In this document: positions 1 through 8,055 of the stretch, piece after piece | Position numbering within the stretch: the first letter of the stretch is position 1 | Layout of the letters: each line of letters opens with the position of its first letter | Made by a program: the position numbers and the translations under genes | The notes under the pieces: generated by a model | Told to the model about the DNA's origin: nothing | The model's input: only the letters and a program-made list of their open reading frames with translations | Database searches by the model: none | Origin: Faecalicatena_A orotica | Lineage (GTDB): Bacteria > Bacillota > Clostridia > Lachnospirales > Lachnospiraceae | DNA: 64,000 nt | Direction: 5' to 3' (one strand) | NCBI RefSeq assembly: GCF_040545875.1 | Contig: NZ_JBEPMR010000001.1

Positions 1-491
1 ACTGATTCTTCCTTTGTCTCCAATGCAATGGCCGTGTAAGGGTTTCCAATATTTCCGACAACAAATGTGCTTTCCCGGTAATTCTTCATGATCTCACCTA
101 AGAGTGCGGTCGTCGTTGTCTTCCCGTTTGTTCCTGTAATCGCAAGGACATCGCCTTTTCCGAATACATAGGCCAGCTCTATCTCACCCCATATGGGGAT
201 GTCTTTTTCTCTCATCTGCCCTACAACTGCAAGATCGGTAGGAACCCCCGGACTCATGACTGTCAGAGATAGTGTGTCCAGAATCTCCTGCGGCAGTTCT
301 CCGAGAACCACCTGCATATCAGCCCCTTCTGTCTGTCCTGTCAGTATTTCATTGCGGATACTCCCCGCATCCAGAGAAGCGTTGCCATCATATAAAATCA
401 CATCTGCCCCTTGTTTCACAAGCAGTCTGCCGGCCGCTATCCCGCTGATACCAGAACCGAATACCAGCACTTTTTTCTCTCTTAAGTCCAT
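1..491 (-). CDS. murD: UDP-N-acetylmuramoylalanine--D-glutamate ligase, N-terminal part (runs off left edge)
   Basis: MurD adds D-glutamate to UDP-MurNAc-L-alanine in the cytoplasm, an ATP-dependent step of peptidoglycan precursor synthesis. Only the first ~163 codons lie in the window. The N-terminus MDLREKKVLVFGSGISGIAA is the Rossmann-like UDP-binding start typical of MurD, and the Mur-ligase P-loop ITGTNGKTTTTALLGE is visible at about residues 118-133, followed by NIGNP. The ATG at 491 lies three bases after the mraY stop, so it is the next gene of the same dcw operon. The C-terminal ligase domain is outside the window. Identification is firm; completeness cannot be judged. Confidence 0.95.
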   Translation of the reverse strand, partial: MDLREKKVLVFGSGISGIAAGRLLVKQGADVILYDGNASLDAGSIRNEILTGQTEGADMQVVLGELPQEILDTLSLTVMSPGVPTDLAVVGQMREKDIPIWGEIELAYVFGKGDVLAITGTNGKTTTTALLGEIMKNYRESTFVVGNIGNPYTAIALETKEES

Positions 492-494
492 AAT

Positions 495-1451
495 CTATAC
501 CCCCATGAGTGCAATCAGGCAGAGAATCGCCGTTACGATTGAAAATACAGCAACGACTCTCGTCTCAGACCACCCGCATAATTCAAAATGATGATGAATC
601 GGCGCCATTTTAAAGAACCGTTTCCCTCCCGTTTTCTTAAAATATGTTACCTGGATCATAACGGAAGCGACTTCGACCAGATAAATCAGCCCTACGATAA
701 TTACAAACAACGGCATCTGCATCATATAAGCCGTTCCTATGACAAATCCCCCCAAAGCAAGGGAACCAGTATCCCCCATGAAAACACTGGCAGGATATAC
801 GTTAAACAGGAGGAATCCAAGCAGGGCACCTACCACAGCACAGGTGATCGGTTCAACGCCGCTCTTCGTTCCAATCGCCACCACGGTGAAGAAAGTCGCT
901 ACCAGTACGGTTACGCTTGATGCGAGTCCATCCAGGCCGTCTGTAAAGTTCGTTCCGTTTACAGTACCGATTACTGCAATAAATAAAAGTGGGATCGCAA
1001 TCCATCCGATATCCCAGTACTTGCCGCCTGAGAATGGAACAAGCAGTGTCAGCGGAATCTTAGCCACCTTTATAATATAGTAGGCAAAGATGGCAGTCAC
1101 CACGATCTGAAGCGCCATCTTCTGTTTCGGGTAGAGCCCGTCGGAACGTTTCATGACGACCTTCAGATAATCGTCCAGAAATCCGATCAGTCCAAATCCA
1201 ATTGTCAGGAACAGGATCGGGATGATGTTCGGATAATCTTTTACATATAATAAGGAAGTAATCACAACACTGCCAAGGATGATCACCCCGCCCATCGTCG
1301 GAGTACCCGCTTTTTTCAGATGGGACTTCACTCCATCCTCTCTCTCGGTCTGACCCATCTTCAGTTTTCTAAGAAACGGTATCACAACTGGTCCCATCAG
1401 CAAACTAAGCACGAATGAAATCAATACCGGAATCACTACATGATAACTCAT
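495..1451 (-). CDS. mraY: Phospho-N-acetylmuramoyl-pentapeptide-transferase MraY
   Basis: MraY transfers phospho-MurNAc-pentapeptide from UDP to undecaprenyl phosphate and makes lipid I in the inner leaflet. The 318-residue protein is of normal family length and has about ten hydrophobic segments. Seen motifs are GTPTMGG near residue 50, the Asp-rich GFLDDYLK near 90, NFTDGLDGLASS near 170 (the catalytic Asp region) and the C-terminal APIHHHFE loop. It sits between the second class B PBP and murD, the classical dcw order. A good promoter of its own lies about 95 bp upstream (1547-1575), so it need not depend only on read-through from the PBP genes. Confidence 0.98.
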   Translation of the reverse strand: MSYHVVIPVLISFVLSLLMGPVVIPFLRKLKMGQTEREDGVKSHLKKAGTPTMGGVIILGSVVITSLLYVKDYPNIIPILFLTIGFGLIGFLDDYLKVVMKRSDGLYPKQKMALQIVVTAIFAYYIIKVAKIPLTLLVPFSGGKYWDIGWIAIPLLFIAVIGTVNGTNFTDGLDGLASSVTVLVATFFTVVAIGTKSGVEPITCAVVGALLGFLLFNVYPASVFMGDTGSLALGGFVIGTAYMMQMPLFVIIVGLIYLVEVASVMIQVTYFKKTGGKRFFKMAPIHHHFELCGWSETRVVAVFSIVTAILCLIALMGV

Positions 1452-1546
1452 ACATACACCTCTTCATCTCTTTTGTTAAATAAAAACTTATTTATTCTTA
1501 TCATTGCTGCTGTCCTGCCTGAAAATGCCAGCAGAACATCTCATAC

Positions 1547-1575
1547 AGTATACCTCATTAGCTTCTGTTTTTCAA
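1547..1575 (-). promoter_or_regulatory. Sigma-A-type promoter for mraY
   Basis: On the minus strand TTGAAA (1570-1575) is followed by exactly 17 bp and TATACT (1547-1552). It lies between the end of the PBP gene (1602) and the mraY start (1451). The ~90-nt leader below it holds a C/G-rich inverted repeat at about 1505-1535. This is a close consensus match, unproven by transcript data. Confidence 0.7.
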
Positions 1576-1601
1576 CTAGAAAACAACTGTTAATCCCTAA
1601 C

Positions 1602-3383
1602 TCAATCCGCGCTGTCTTCCTGTTTTTCTCCCGTTTCTTCTGTGTTTTCCGGTATGGTTCCGGTTTTTTCGATACCCAGATAAGGCAGCACATTATCGTA
1701 GATGCTCTTAAGTACGGGTGCCGCAATTGTTCCTCCATAATAGACACCCTGTGGGTTGTGGATCAGCACCATGCCAAGAACCTGAGGGTTCTCTGCCGGG
1801 GCAAATCCGAGGAAGGATGAAATATATTTATTGGCACTTCTCGGCAGTGTCTGTGACGTCGCTGTTTTTCCCCCGATCGTATAACCTTCAATATAAGCAT
1901 TCTTGCCGGAGCCCTCAGACACCACGCTTTCCAGAAGCGCGCGCATCGTCTTGGAAGTTTCTTCTGATACGATTCCGTCTTTTTCTTTGTACTTAAATGT
2001 CTCGATCTCATTCCCGTCTTTGTCCAAAACGCCCACCCCAAGGTGAGGTGTCACTCTCCGCCCCCCGTTGATCAGTGAACTGACAGTTGTCGCCATCTGA
2101 ATCGGGGTCACCTGAAACGACTGTCCGAAAGACATGGTTGCAAGCTCCACTGTACCAATATCTTCTTTTTTATGCATAATCGTCCCGGCCTCCCCGGGCA
2201 GGTCAACATTCGTCAGGCTCATTAAACCGAACTGTTTAAAATAATCATAGAAACGATCAGATCCAAGCCTCAGGCCAATATCTATAAAAACCGGGTTGCA
2301 GGAGTTCTGAATTCCCTGCACAAAGGTCTCAGAGCCATGTCCGCCGACTTTATGGCACCTGATCTTCCGGTCCTCCACCACACGGTAGCCCGGACATGAA
2401 AAGGTATCAGAAAGCTTCACAACACCTTCCTCCAGACACGCAGAAGCAGTAATGATTTTAAAAACCGATCCCGGCTCGTATGTATCATTGATACACCCGT
2501 TCCTCCACATCTGGTTTAACTGGTCCTGCACCTGCTCATCCGTCAACGTGTCCATATCTGCTCCTGTATTCAGTATATACGGTTCGTTCAAATTAAATTC
2601 CGGTACATTGACCATTGCCAGTATTTCTCCATTTTGGGGATTCATAAGCAGGATGGATACGCTGTCCGCCTGTTTTTCTTCCATCACCTTCAGTGCCGCC
2701 TGCTCACAATACGACTGGATGTTGTAATCCAGACTGACCTTTAGCGTATTCCCCGCCACCGGCTCAATCCTGTCTTCCGCAACTCCCTCCAGTTCAATCC
2801 CCCTTGCATCAGTCATGGTTAGAATTGTCCCGTTGATCCCTTTTAAGTACTCCTCGTATTTTACCTCCAGGCCGATGATGCCCTGATTGTCCCCGCCTGT
2901 GAATCCCAGCACCTTCGATGCGATTTCATTATAGGGGTAATAGCGCTTGAAATCTTCATCCACCTTCACTCCGGCCAGATTATAATTCCGGATCCGGTCC
3001 CCGGTTTCCTTGTCGACATTTGTTTTTACTTTCTCCATAGAAGAAACCTTTTCCACACGCTTTCTTACCGTCTCCTCGTCCAGTTCAAGCTCTTTCATGA
3101 GTGTTTGGATGACCAGTTCCGGGTCTTCAATCTGATTGTGTATGACAGAAATCGTGCAGACTGTTTTATTCGTCGCTAGCACTGTCCCATTTCTGTCTAC
3201 GATTTCGCCTCTTGCAGCCTTAATCGAACGCTCCCTTTCATGCAGGGATTCTGCCTTCTCCTGATAATATTCTGCGTCAAAAACCATCAGGTATACCAGT
3301 CTCCCGATCAATGCCAACAATACTACAGAAGCGCATAGGAACACAACGAGTATTTTCTTTTTATTATATGTTTTGTTCTTCAT
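1602..3383 (-). CDS. Class B penicillin-binding protein (transpeptidase), SpoVD/FtsI-like, second copy
   Basis: A 593-residue membrane-anchored D,D-transpeptidase that cross-links peptidoglycan. It has an N-terminal membrane segment at about residues 11-32, a PBP dimerisation domain at about 55-220, and a transpeptidase domain. The nucleophile motif is SVFK near residue 305 (after EPG) and the second motif SCN is near 360. The third motif reads KTAT near 505 instead of the usual KTGT (codons AAA ACA GCG ACG). It ends in a short acidic tail and lacks PASTA domains. It follows a 673-residue paralogue, an arrangement that in endospore formers often means pbpB then spoVD, so a sporulation-cortex role is plausible but inferred. 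A strong hairpin precedes the start codon and covers the ribosome-binding site. Confidence 0.9.
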   Translation of the reverse strand: MKNKTYNKKKILVVFLCASVVLLALIGRLVYLMVFDAEYYQEKAESLHERERSIKAARGEIVDRNGTVLATNKTVCTISVIHNQIEDPELVIQTLMKELELDEETVRKRVEKVSSMEKVKTNVDKETGDRIRNYNLAGVKVDEDFKRYYPYNEIASKVLGFTGGDNQGIIGLEVKYEEYLKGINGTILTMTDARGIELEGVAEDRIEPVAGNTLKVSLDYNIQSYCEQAALKVMEEKQADSVSILLMNPQNGEILAMVNVPEFNLNEPYILNTGADMDTLTDEQVQDQLNQMWRNGCINDTYEPGSVFKIITASACLEEGVVKLSDTFSCPGYRVVEDRKIRCHKVGGHGSETFVQGIQNSCNPVFIDIGLRLGSDRFYDYFKQFGLMSLTNVDLPGEAGTIMHKKEDIGTVELATMSFGQSFQVTPIQMATTVSSLINGGRRVTPHLGVGVLDKDGNEIETFKYKEKDGIVSEETSKTMRALLESVVSEGSGKNAYIEGYTIGGKTATSQTLPRSANKYISSFLGFAPAENPQVLGMVLIHNPQGVYYGGTIAAPVLKSIYDNVLPYLGIEKTGTIPENTEETGEKQEDSAD

Positions 3384-3390
3384 AAATAAA

Positions 3391-3438
3391 AACCTTACAA
3401 AAGATGTTTTTATAACATATTACATCTTTTGTAAGGTT
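3391..3438 (-). terminator. Strong stem-loop ending the upstream PBP gene and covering the next gene's Shine-Dalgarno
   Basis: Arms 3391-3407 and 3422-3438 form a perfect 17-bp stem with a 14-nt loop. On the minus strand the 3' arm runs into GGTTTTTATTT, a terminator-like U tract. The start codon of the downstream PBP (3383) begins 7 nt after the stem. Its only visible Shine-Dalgarno-like bases (TAAGG) are inside the 3' arm. Confidence 0.8.
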
Positions 3439-3473
3439 ATTCGTATCTGTTCCCAGTTACTGCTATTTCATTT

Positions 3474-5495
3474 CTATTGTGCATCCTGACCGGTTGCCCA
3501 GTCGGCCAGATCCGGATCGTAGTTATCGTCTATATAAGATCCATCCGGTTTGTCATAATCGTCCTCATAATTCGCGTCAAAATCCTGATAATCTGTCTGC
3601 TGCTGGAGCTGCTCGGTCGGCACGGCGCCGTTCGTCGTTCCCGTATATCCTTCCATTGTTGTAATATTCAGGTAAGGGAATGCCTCTGACATAATTTTTT
3701 TCGAAAGGTCAAGTACGTAAGAGCTGGTCCCCTGGTCGGCTACATTTGCCTCGTCGATTACGACATACACGACGACTTCCGGATTTTCCTGCGGTGCATA
3801 TCCGATATATGAAAGCACATACTTCTCATTACCTCGCGGGAGTTTCTCAGCCGTCCCCGTTTTTCCGCCGATATCATACCCTTCAACGTTAGCCCCCTGA
3901 CCTGTACCGCTTGTCATAACCGCCTTCATATACTGTTTGACCTGTGTTGATGTCTCTGCAGATATCGTCTTTTTCAGCAGCACAGGATTTTTCGTTTCTA
4001 CTACTTTTCCACTCTCGTCCTGAATCTGTTTTACAATATGGGGCTGATAGTAATTTCCCCCGTTTATCAGGGAACAGAACGCCGCTGTCATCTGCGTCAT
4101 TGTAACATTGAAGCCCTGTCCGAAAGAACTGGTCGCAAGTTCCGACGGGTTTAACTGTTCTTCTGTATAGAGCAGGGATGCTGTTGATGCTTCCCCCGGC
4201 AGGTCAATCCCGGTATACTCACCGAAACCAAAGATATGCTGGTAACGGCTGAAGTCCTTTGCCCCGATGGCCTCCACCATATGCATCAGCGCCACATTAC
4301 AGGAGTTCGCGACTGCCTGTTCAATAGTCTCTGTCCCATGCCCTGATCTCAAATGACAGGCTATATCATAATCACCCACATGGAGGTAACCCCCACAGAC
4401 ATATGTTTCATTCCCTTTCAAGGCACCTGTTTCCAACCCTGTTGCAACCGTAAACGGTTTTGCAGTAGAACCCGGCTCAAATGCATCACTGACGCAGAAA
4501 TTTCTCCAGAGCTCATTCATGGCCTCCAGCTTTTCATCGTCAGTCATGGCTTTCAACTTTTCTTCTGTATAAATCCCGGTTAAATCTCTCGGATTATTCA
4601 GGTCAAAATTCGGATAAGACGCCTCTGCCAGAATTTCCCCTGTATTGGGGTTCATGATCATAACTGCCGTATTCTTACTTCCCGGCTCTCCCTCACGTTT
4701 TTCTCCGGTATGCTCATCATTGAACTCTTTGATACACTTTTCTACAATACTCTGTAGTGTGACATCAATAGTGGATACGACGGTATATCCGTTTTTCGCC
4801 GGTTTTACGGTGCGTTCTACGGTCGACGCACTGTCAAAATATCCATATTCACGTCCATCCGTGCCGTTCAGGACTTCATTATAAGCACTCTCTATCCCTA
4901 TTGCCCCCTGATTGCCGGCAACGCTGAACCCGATCACATCACTCGCAAGTGAATTATATGGATAAGACCGTTGATAATCGTCCTCCAGCCAGATACCTTT
5001 TACATTCGGGTATTTCTTCGTATTCTTTTCTATTTTTTGAAATTCTTTGGCCTTTTCATAGGATACACCTTTCGCAAGAATCTCATACCTGCTTTCAGGA
5101 TTCTCCTTGATCCGTTCCCTCACATCTGATTCCTTAATATCAAATACATCTTCCAGTACTTTAATCGTAGGTTCGATGTAGTCTTCATCAGACAACACGA
5201 CATTCACATCCAGTATGACATTGTAAACCCTCTCACTGACTGCCATCTTTGTCCCGTTACGGTCTACAATATCCCCCCGCTTATACGGGATGACACGGCT
5301 GTCATACTCCTGCTGGTCCAGTACAATCTTCGTATACTTTTCTCCCTTGGATGCATTAATATAAGTAATCCTGCCTACAAGAACAACAAAAGCCAGTATA
5401 ATTGCCATAAACAGCATTACCAGCTTTTTCTGCATCCTCTTCGGGAATTTTTTAGTTAAAAATTGAAATCTATTTTGTCTTTTACGTTTTGCCAT
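3474..5495 (-). CDS. Class B penicillin-binding protein 2 / FtsI-type septal transpeptidase
   Basis: A 673-residue D,D-transpeptidase, probably the division-specific PBP that pairs with FtsW. A basic N-terminus (KRKRQNRFQ) precedes one membrane helix at about residues 25-46, then a PBP dimerisation domain and the transpeptidase domain. All three catalytic motifs are intact: STAK near 341, SCN near 398 and KTGT near 545. The last ~60 residues are an Asp/Tyr/Gln-rich tail; no PASTA domain is present. It lies 11 bp downstream of ftsL and ends at the hairpin 3391-3438. Position after ftsL favours FtsI/PbpB; the gene symbol is left open because two paralogues are adjacent. Confidence 0.93.
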   Translation of the reverse strand: MAKRKRQNRFQFLTKKFPKRMQKKLVMLFMAIILAFVVLVGRITYINASKGEKYTKIVLDQQEYDSRVIPYKRGDIVDRNGTKMAVSERVYNVILDVNVVLSDEDYIEPTIKVLEDVFDIKESDVRERIKENPESRYEILAKGVSYEKAKEFQKIEKNTKKYPNVKGIWLEDDYQRSYPYNSLASDVIGFSVAGNQGAIGIESAYNEVLNGTDGREYGYFDSASTVERTVKPAKNGYTVVSTIDVTLQSIVEKCIKEFNDEHTGEKREGEPGSKNTAVMIMNPNTGEILAEASYPNFDLNNPRDLTGIYTEEKLKAMTDDEKLEAMNELWRNFCVSDAFEPGSTAKPFTVATGLETGALKGNETYVCGGYLHVGDYDIACHLRSGHGTETIEQAVANSCNVALMHMVEAIGAKDFSRYQHIFGFGEYTGIDLPGEASTASLLYTEEQLNPSELATSSFGQGFNVTMTQMTAAFCSLINGGNYYQPHIVKQIQDESGKVVETKNPVLLKKTISAETSTQVKQYMKAVMTSGTGQGANVEGYDIGGKTGTAEKLPRGNEKYVLSYIGYAPQENPEVVVYVVIDEANVADQGTSSYVLDLSKKIMSEAFPYLNITTMEGYTGTTNGAVPTEQLQQQTDYQDFDANYEDDYDKPDGSYIDDNYDPDLADWATGQDAQ

Positions 5496-5506
5496 ATTCG
5501 TTATCC

Positions 5507-6046
5507 TTAATCTGTTACATCCTTCGACTTGGCCAGAACTCCGTCTGACGGGATATCACTGTACTGTTTCACATAATCGCTTGTCGGGCTTTTATATTCT
5601 ATTACATTGCCCTGGGAAGCGTATACCATCCCCATCTCATTCATTGCCTTATCACGGATCTCTTCCAGATTCACAGAATCTTCCGCTGCATTATATGCAG
5701 TATCATTTTCTTCGGTCAAATCTGCGAGTTCTTCCTGCAATGCAGAAATATTCTCTGATCTGCTGACCATATCGGACTGGAGCTTTAAGTAAGCTACGCA
5801 GATCAAAACCGCACATATTGCTGCTGCCGCCAGAAAAATCGTATATGCAGGACTCGTGTTCATTGCACGTTTCCTGTTCCTGCGAACCTGACGGCTTATC
5901 CTCTTCGGACTCTCCGGCTGTGCCTCCGGCCTTCTCTTTGGCAGAACTTCCGGCTTAGGTACTGTATTACCATAAACATATGCCTGTCTATAGCTGCTTT
6001 TGTTATATGCCTGTCTGTAACCTGACGCTTGTCTCCTTGCAGCCAT
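5507..6046 (-). CDS. ftsL: FtsL-like cell-division protein
   Basis: A 179-residue bitopic protein. A basic cytoplasmic part of ~85 residues (rich in Arg, Gln, Tyr and Pro) leads to one membrane helix at about 90-112 and then an extracytoplasmic coiled coil (ISALQEELADLTEENDTAY). It ends with the LEEIRDKAMNEMGMV segment typical of FtsL/DivIC proteins. FtsL joins FtsB/DivIC and FtsI/FtsW in the divisome. Sequence is weakly conserved in this family; the assignment rests on topology, coiled coil, and location between rsmH and the FtsI-like PBP. The N-terminal extension is longer than in Bacillus FtsL. Confidence 0.85.
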   Translation of the reverse strand: MAARRQASGYRQAYNKSSYRQAYVYGNTVPKPEVLPKRRPEAQPESPKRISRQVRRNRKRAMNTSPAYTIFLAAAAICAVLICVAYLKLQSDMVSRSENISALQEELADLTEENDTAYNAAEDSVNLEEIRDKAMNEMGMVYASQGNVIEYKSPTSDYVKQYSDIPSDGVLAKSKDVTD

Positions 6047-6126
6047 CCTAGTCTGCCCCTTTCTTGATACTGTTTCCGTCAGGCTCTCCCCTTCCTGACG
6101 GTATCTATTTGCTATACTCCTGAAAA

Positions 6127-7062
6127 TTAAGCCCGTTCAAATATCCTCAGCTTAGCGCTCTTTGAACGGCTGTTGAACTCCAATTCCTCCTCACCCGGCA
6201 GAATTGGTTTCTTTGTGATTACTCTTCCCTTTGATACATTCCCGCATACACATACCGGGAAATTCTTCGGACAGATACATGGATCCTCATTCTTGCGGAA
6301 GGCACTCTTCACGATCCGGTCCTCCAGTGAATGGAATGTTATGATGCATATCCTGCCTCCGGGATTCAGTAAATCAATCATCGTATCCAGCGTCTCCTTC
6401 AGAACATCCAATTCATGGTTCAGTTCTATCCGGATTGCCTGAAACGTTCTTTTAGACGGATGACCCGATGTTTTCTGAATCTTCATCGGAATCGCCCTGC
6501 TGATTACTTCATTCAGCTGTCCTGTTGTTTCAATCGGTCCCTTACCGCGCTCCATTACGATATGCTTTGCGATGTTCTTCGCAAACCTGTCCTCTCCGTA
6601 ATCCCGGATCACGCGGTAAAGATCCGCTTCGCTATAGTCATTGACGATGTCCCTCGCTGTCATCTTCTGCCTCTGATCCATTCTCATGTCCAGAGGGGCA
6701 TCTGCGCGGTAGGAGAAGCCCCGTTCTGCCGTATCTAACTGATAAGATGATACGCCCAGATCCAGGATGATCCCATCGACCTTGTCAATGCCTATCTCAT
6801 GGAGCCTCGGCTTCATATCACAATAATTGCTCCTGATTATTGTAACTCTCTCCCCGAAGTCGAGTAACCGAACGCTGGCTGCTTCTATAGCAGCAGCGTC
6901 CTGATCTATTCCTATAAAACTCCCCTTGCTGCTTAACTGCTTACACACTTCAAAGGCATGTCCGCCTCCGCCGAGTGTAGCATCCACGTAAATTCCGTCC
7001 GGCTTGATTGCCAGACCATTTACCGTTTCTTCAAGTAAAACTGATGTGTGCTTGAATGCCAT
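6127..7062 (-). CDS. rsmH: 16S rRNA (cytosine(1402)-N(4))-methyltransferase RsmH
   Basis: RsmH (MraW) methylates N4 of C1402 in the 16S rRNA P-site using SAM. Start chosen at the ATG at 7062, which has GGAGG five bases upstream and gives 311 residues, the usual length. The longer open frame overlaps mraZ and is not needed. The N-terminus AFKHTSVLLEETVNGL and the SAM-binding YVDATLGGGGHA are diagnostic, with GFSYRADAPLDMRMD, HPSKRTFQAIRIELN and ITFHSLEDRIVK further along. It follows mraZ by 37 bp and precedes ftsL, the standard dcw order. Confidence 0.97.
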   Translation of the reverse strand: MAFKHTSVLLEETVNGLAIKPDGIYVDATLGGGGHAFEVCKQLSSKGSFIGIDQDAAAIEAASVRLLDFGERVTIIRSNYCDMKPRLHEIGIDKVDGIILDLGVSSYQLDTAERGFSYRADAPLDMRMDQRQKMTARDIVNDYSEADLYRVIRDYGEDRFAKNIAKHIVMERGKGPIETTGQLNEVISRAIPMKIQKTSGHPSKRTFQAIRIELNHELDVLKETLDTMIDLLNPGGRICIITFHSLEDRIVKSAFRKNEDPCICPKNFPVCVCGNVSKGRVITKKPILPGEEELEFNSRSKSAKLRIFERA

Positions 7063-7099
7063 AAAATCCTCCATATTCATCCGAAAGCTGCCATTACTT

Positions 7100-7537
7100 T
7101 TAGATTCTGATCCCAATTGCTTCCATACGTTCTGCAATTGCATCCAGATCTTCTTCGCTGACCATGCTCCGTTCTTCCCAAAGTGCTTTATCCCAGATTT
7201 CAACGCGGTCCTGTACCCCTACAAGGACAACATCTTTTTCCAGATTGGCCGCTTTTCTCAGAGAAGGTGGTACCAATACTCTCCCCTGCTTGTCAAAACT
7301 GCCTTCTGAAGCACTTCCGAAGAAATAACGCTTGAATATTCTGGCATCTTTATTCATACGTGGTAAGGTTTCCAATTCGGCAACAAAGTTGTTCCATTCG
7401 TCCATAGAGTACACAAATAGACAGCCCTCCAAGCCATTACAGATTACGAAACTATCTCCCAAGTCGTCTCGCAGCTTAGCTGGGATGATTAGTCGGCCTT
7501 TTTCATCAATTGTGTGATTAAACTCTCCTAATAACAT
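7100..7537 (-). CDS. mraZ: Transcriptional regulator MraZ
   Basis: MraZ is the DNA-binding regulator encoded first in the dcw cluster; it binds TGG-containing direct repeats in its own promoter. The 145-residue protein has the two tandem AbrB-like (SpoVT-AbrB/MraZ) folds. Each carries the family signature: DEKGRLIIPAKLRDDLG near residues 11-27 and DKQGRVLVPPSLRKAANL near residues 82-99. The ATG at 7537 has AAGGGG upstream. The promoter 7620-7648 and a 10-11 bp phased array of (A/G)TGG boxes sit directly upstream, so autoregulation is very likely. Confidence 0.97.
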   Translation of the reverse strand: MLLGEFNHTIDEKGRLIIPAKLRDDLGDSFVICNGLEGCLFVYSMDEWNNFVAELETLPRMNKDARIFKRYFFGSASEGSFDKQGRVLVPPSLRKAANLEKDVVLVGVQDRVEIWDKALWEERSMVSEEDLDAIAERMEAIGIRI

Positions 7538-7576
7538 CCGGAACCCCTTCTGCTAAGTGGGCCTCCACATTCCACC

Positions 7577-7642
7577 CCACTTTGTGCCACTATCTACCAC
7601 TTTCTTACCACTTGTCACCATTGTAAACCACACTCTCTCCAT
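7577..7642 (-). promoter_or_regulatory. MraZ operator: seven helically phased (A/G)TGG boxes
   Basis: On the minus strand the tetranucleotides GTGG/ATGG occur at plus coordinates 7577, 7587, 7597, 7608, 7618, 7628 and 7639. The steps are 10, 10, 11, 10, 10 and 11 bp, i.e. one per DNA turn. Several are AAAGTGG or AAGTGG, the form known for MraZ boxes in Mollicutes, and they fit the TGGGN repeats of E. coli MraZ. The array overlaps the -10 box and the expected transcription start, as an autorepressor operator would. Two further CCAC words lie at 7565 and 7572. Confidence 0.8.
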
Positions 7643-7648
7643 TTTCAA
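7620..7648 (-). promoter_or_regulatory. Sigma-A-type promoter for the mraZ operon
   Basis: TTGAAA (7643-7648) and TACAAT (7620-7625) on the minus strand are separated by exactly 17 bp. The start point would fall near 7612, about 75 nt before the mraZ ATG and inside the MraZ box array. Confidence 0.7.
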
Positions 7649-7705
7649 GTATTTTTTTCTTAATTTTTTATGGGGATGGAACAGATTTCCAGAGAAGGAG
7701 ATGCC

Positions 7706-7856
7706 GTGGGAAGCGGGAATACGCGGATTTGGGGCAATTTACTGGGATAAGCGGGGGGATGAGGAAAAAAATGGAAAAATTATTTTCCCGTTTTCCGACA
7801 GGTGGGGGATGGTGGGGGATTTTTTGCATTAGTGGGGGCGAGTGGGGGACATGGTG
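7706..7856 (+). repeat. Second phased G-tract array, opposite strand to the mraZ boxes
   Basis: On the plus strand GTGGGGG starts at 7802, 7812, 7832 and 7842, with a final TGGTGG at 7852, an exact 10-bp register with one missed turn at 7822. A looser series of GG-containing words (7708, 7715, 7725, 7744, 7753, 7763, 7773) continues the spacing leftward. The four G5 tracts could also form a G-quadruplex. The array lies in the 518-bp gene-free stretch 7538-8055, upstream of the mraZ promoter. Its function is not known; MraZ binding in inverse orientation is my inference. Confidence 0.65.
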
Positions 7857-7960
7857 GATTTTTCTTGAGATTGTGTGTCTTTTTTGTATGTATTTTGGGT
7901 TTTAGATGTTTTTAGGACCCATTTTTTTAGATTATAGATTTGATTTTTTACATAAAAAAG

Positions 7961-8013
7961 AAAAAGCAGAATCAGAACCGTGATTCGATATCATGGTTCT
8001 GGTCCTGCTTTTT
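7961..8013 (-). terminator. Rho-independent terminator downstream of the small membrane protein gene
   Basis: Long imperfect stem between 7961-7983 and 7991-8013 (AAAAAGCAG...CTGCTTTTT with inner AGAACC/GGTTCT) and a 7-nt loop, followed on the minus strand by CTTTTTTATG. It separates the unit 8056-8292 from the mraZ regulatory region. Confidence 0.8.
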
Positions 8014-8055
8014 CGTCTTTGTTTAAAATAATTTAATTGTCCTGAAATGTTCTGC

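Noticed and set aside
7063..7203. Longer RsmH start overlapping mraZ
   Set aside because: The extra 47 residues do not match RsmH and overlap mraZ; ATG 7062 has a clear GGAGG and gives the usual length.
7557..7832. Plus-strand reading frame of 91 codons in the mraZ upstream region
   Set aside because: It lies across the phased CCAC/GGTGG arrays and promoter, has no ribosome-binding site and biased composition; the regulatory reading explains it better.
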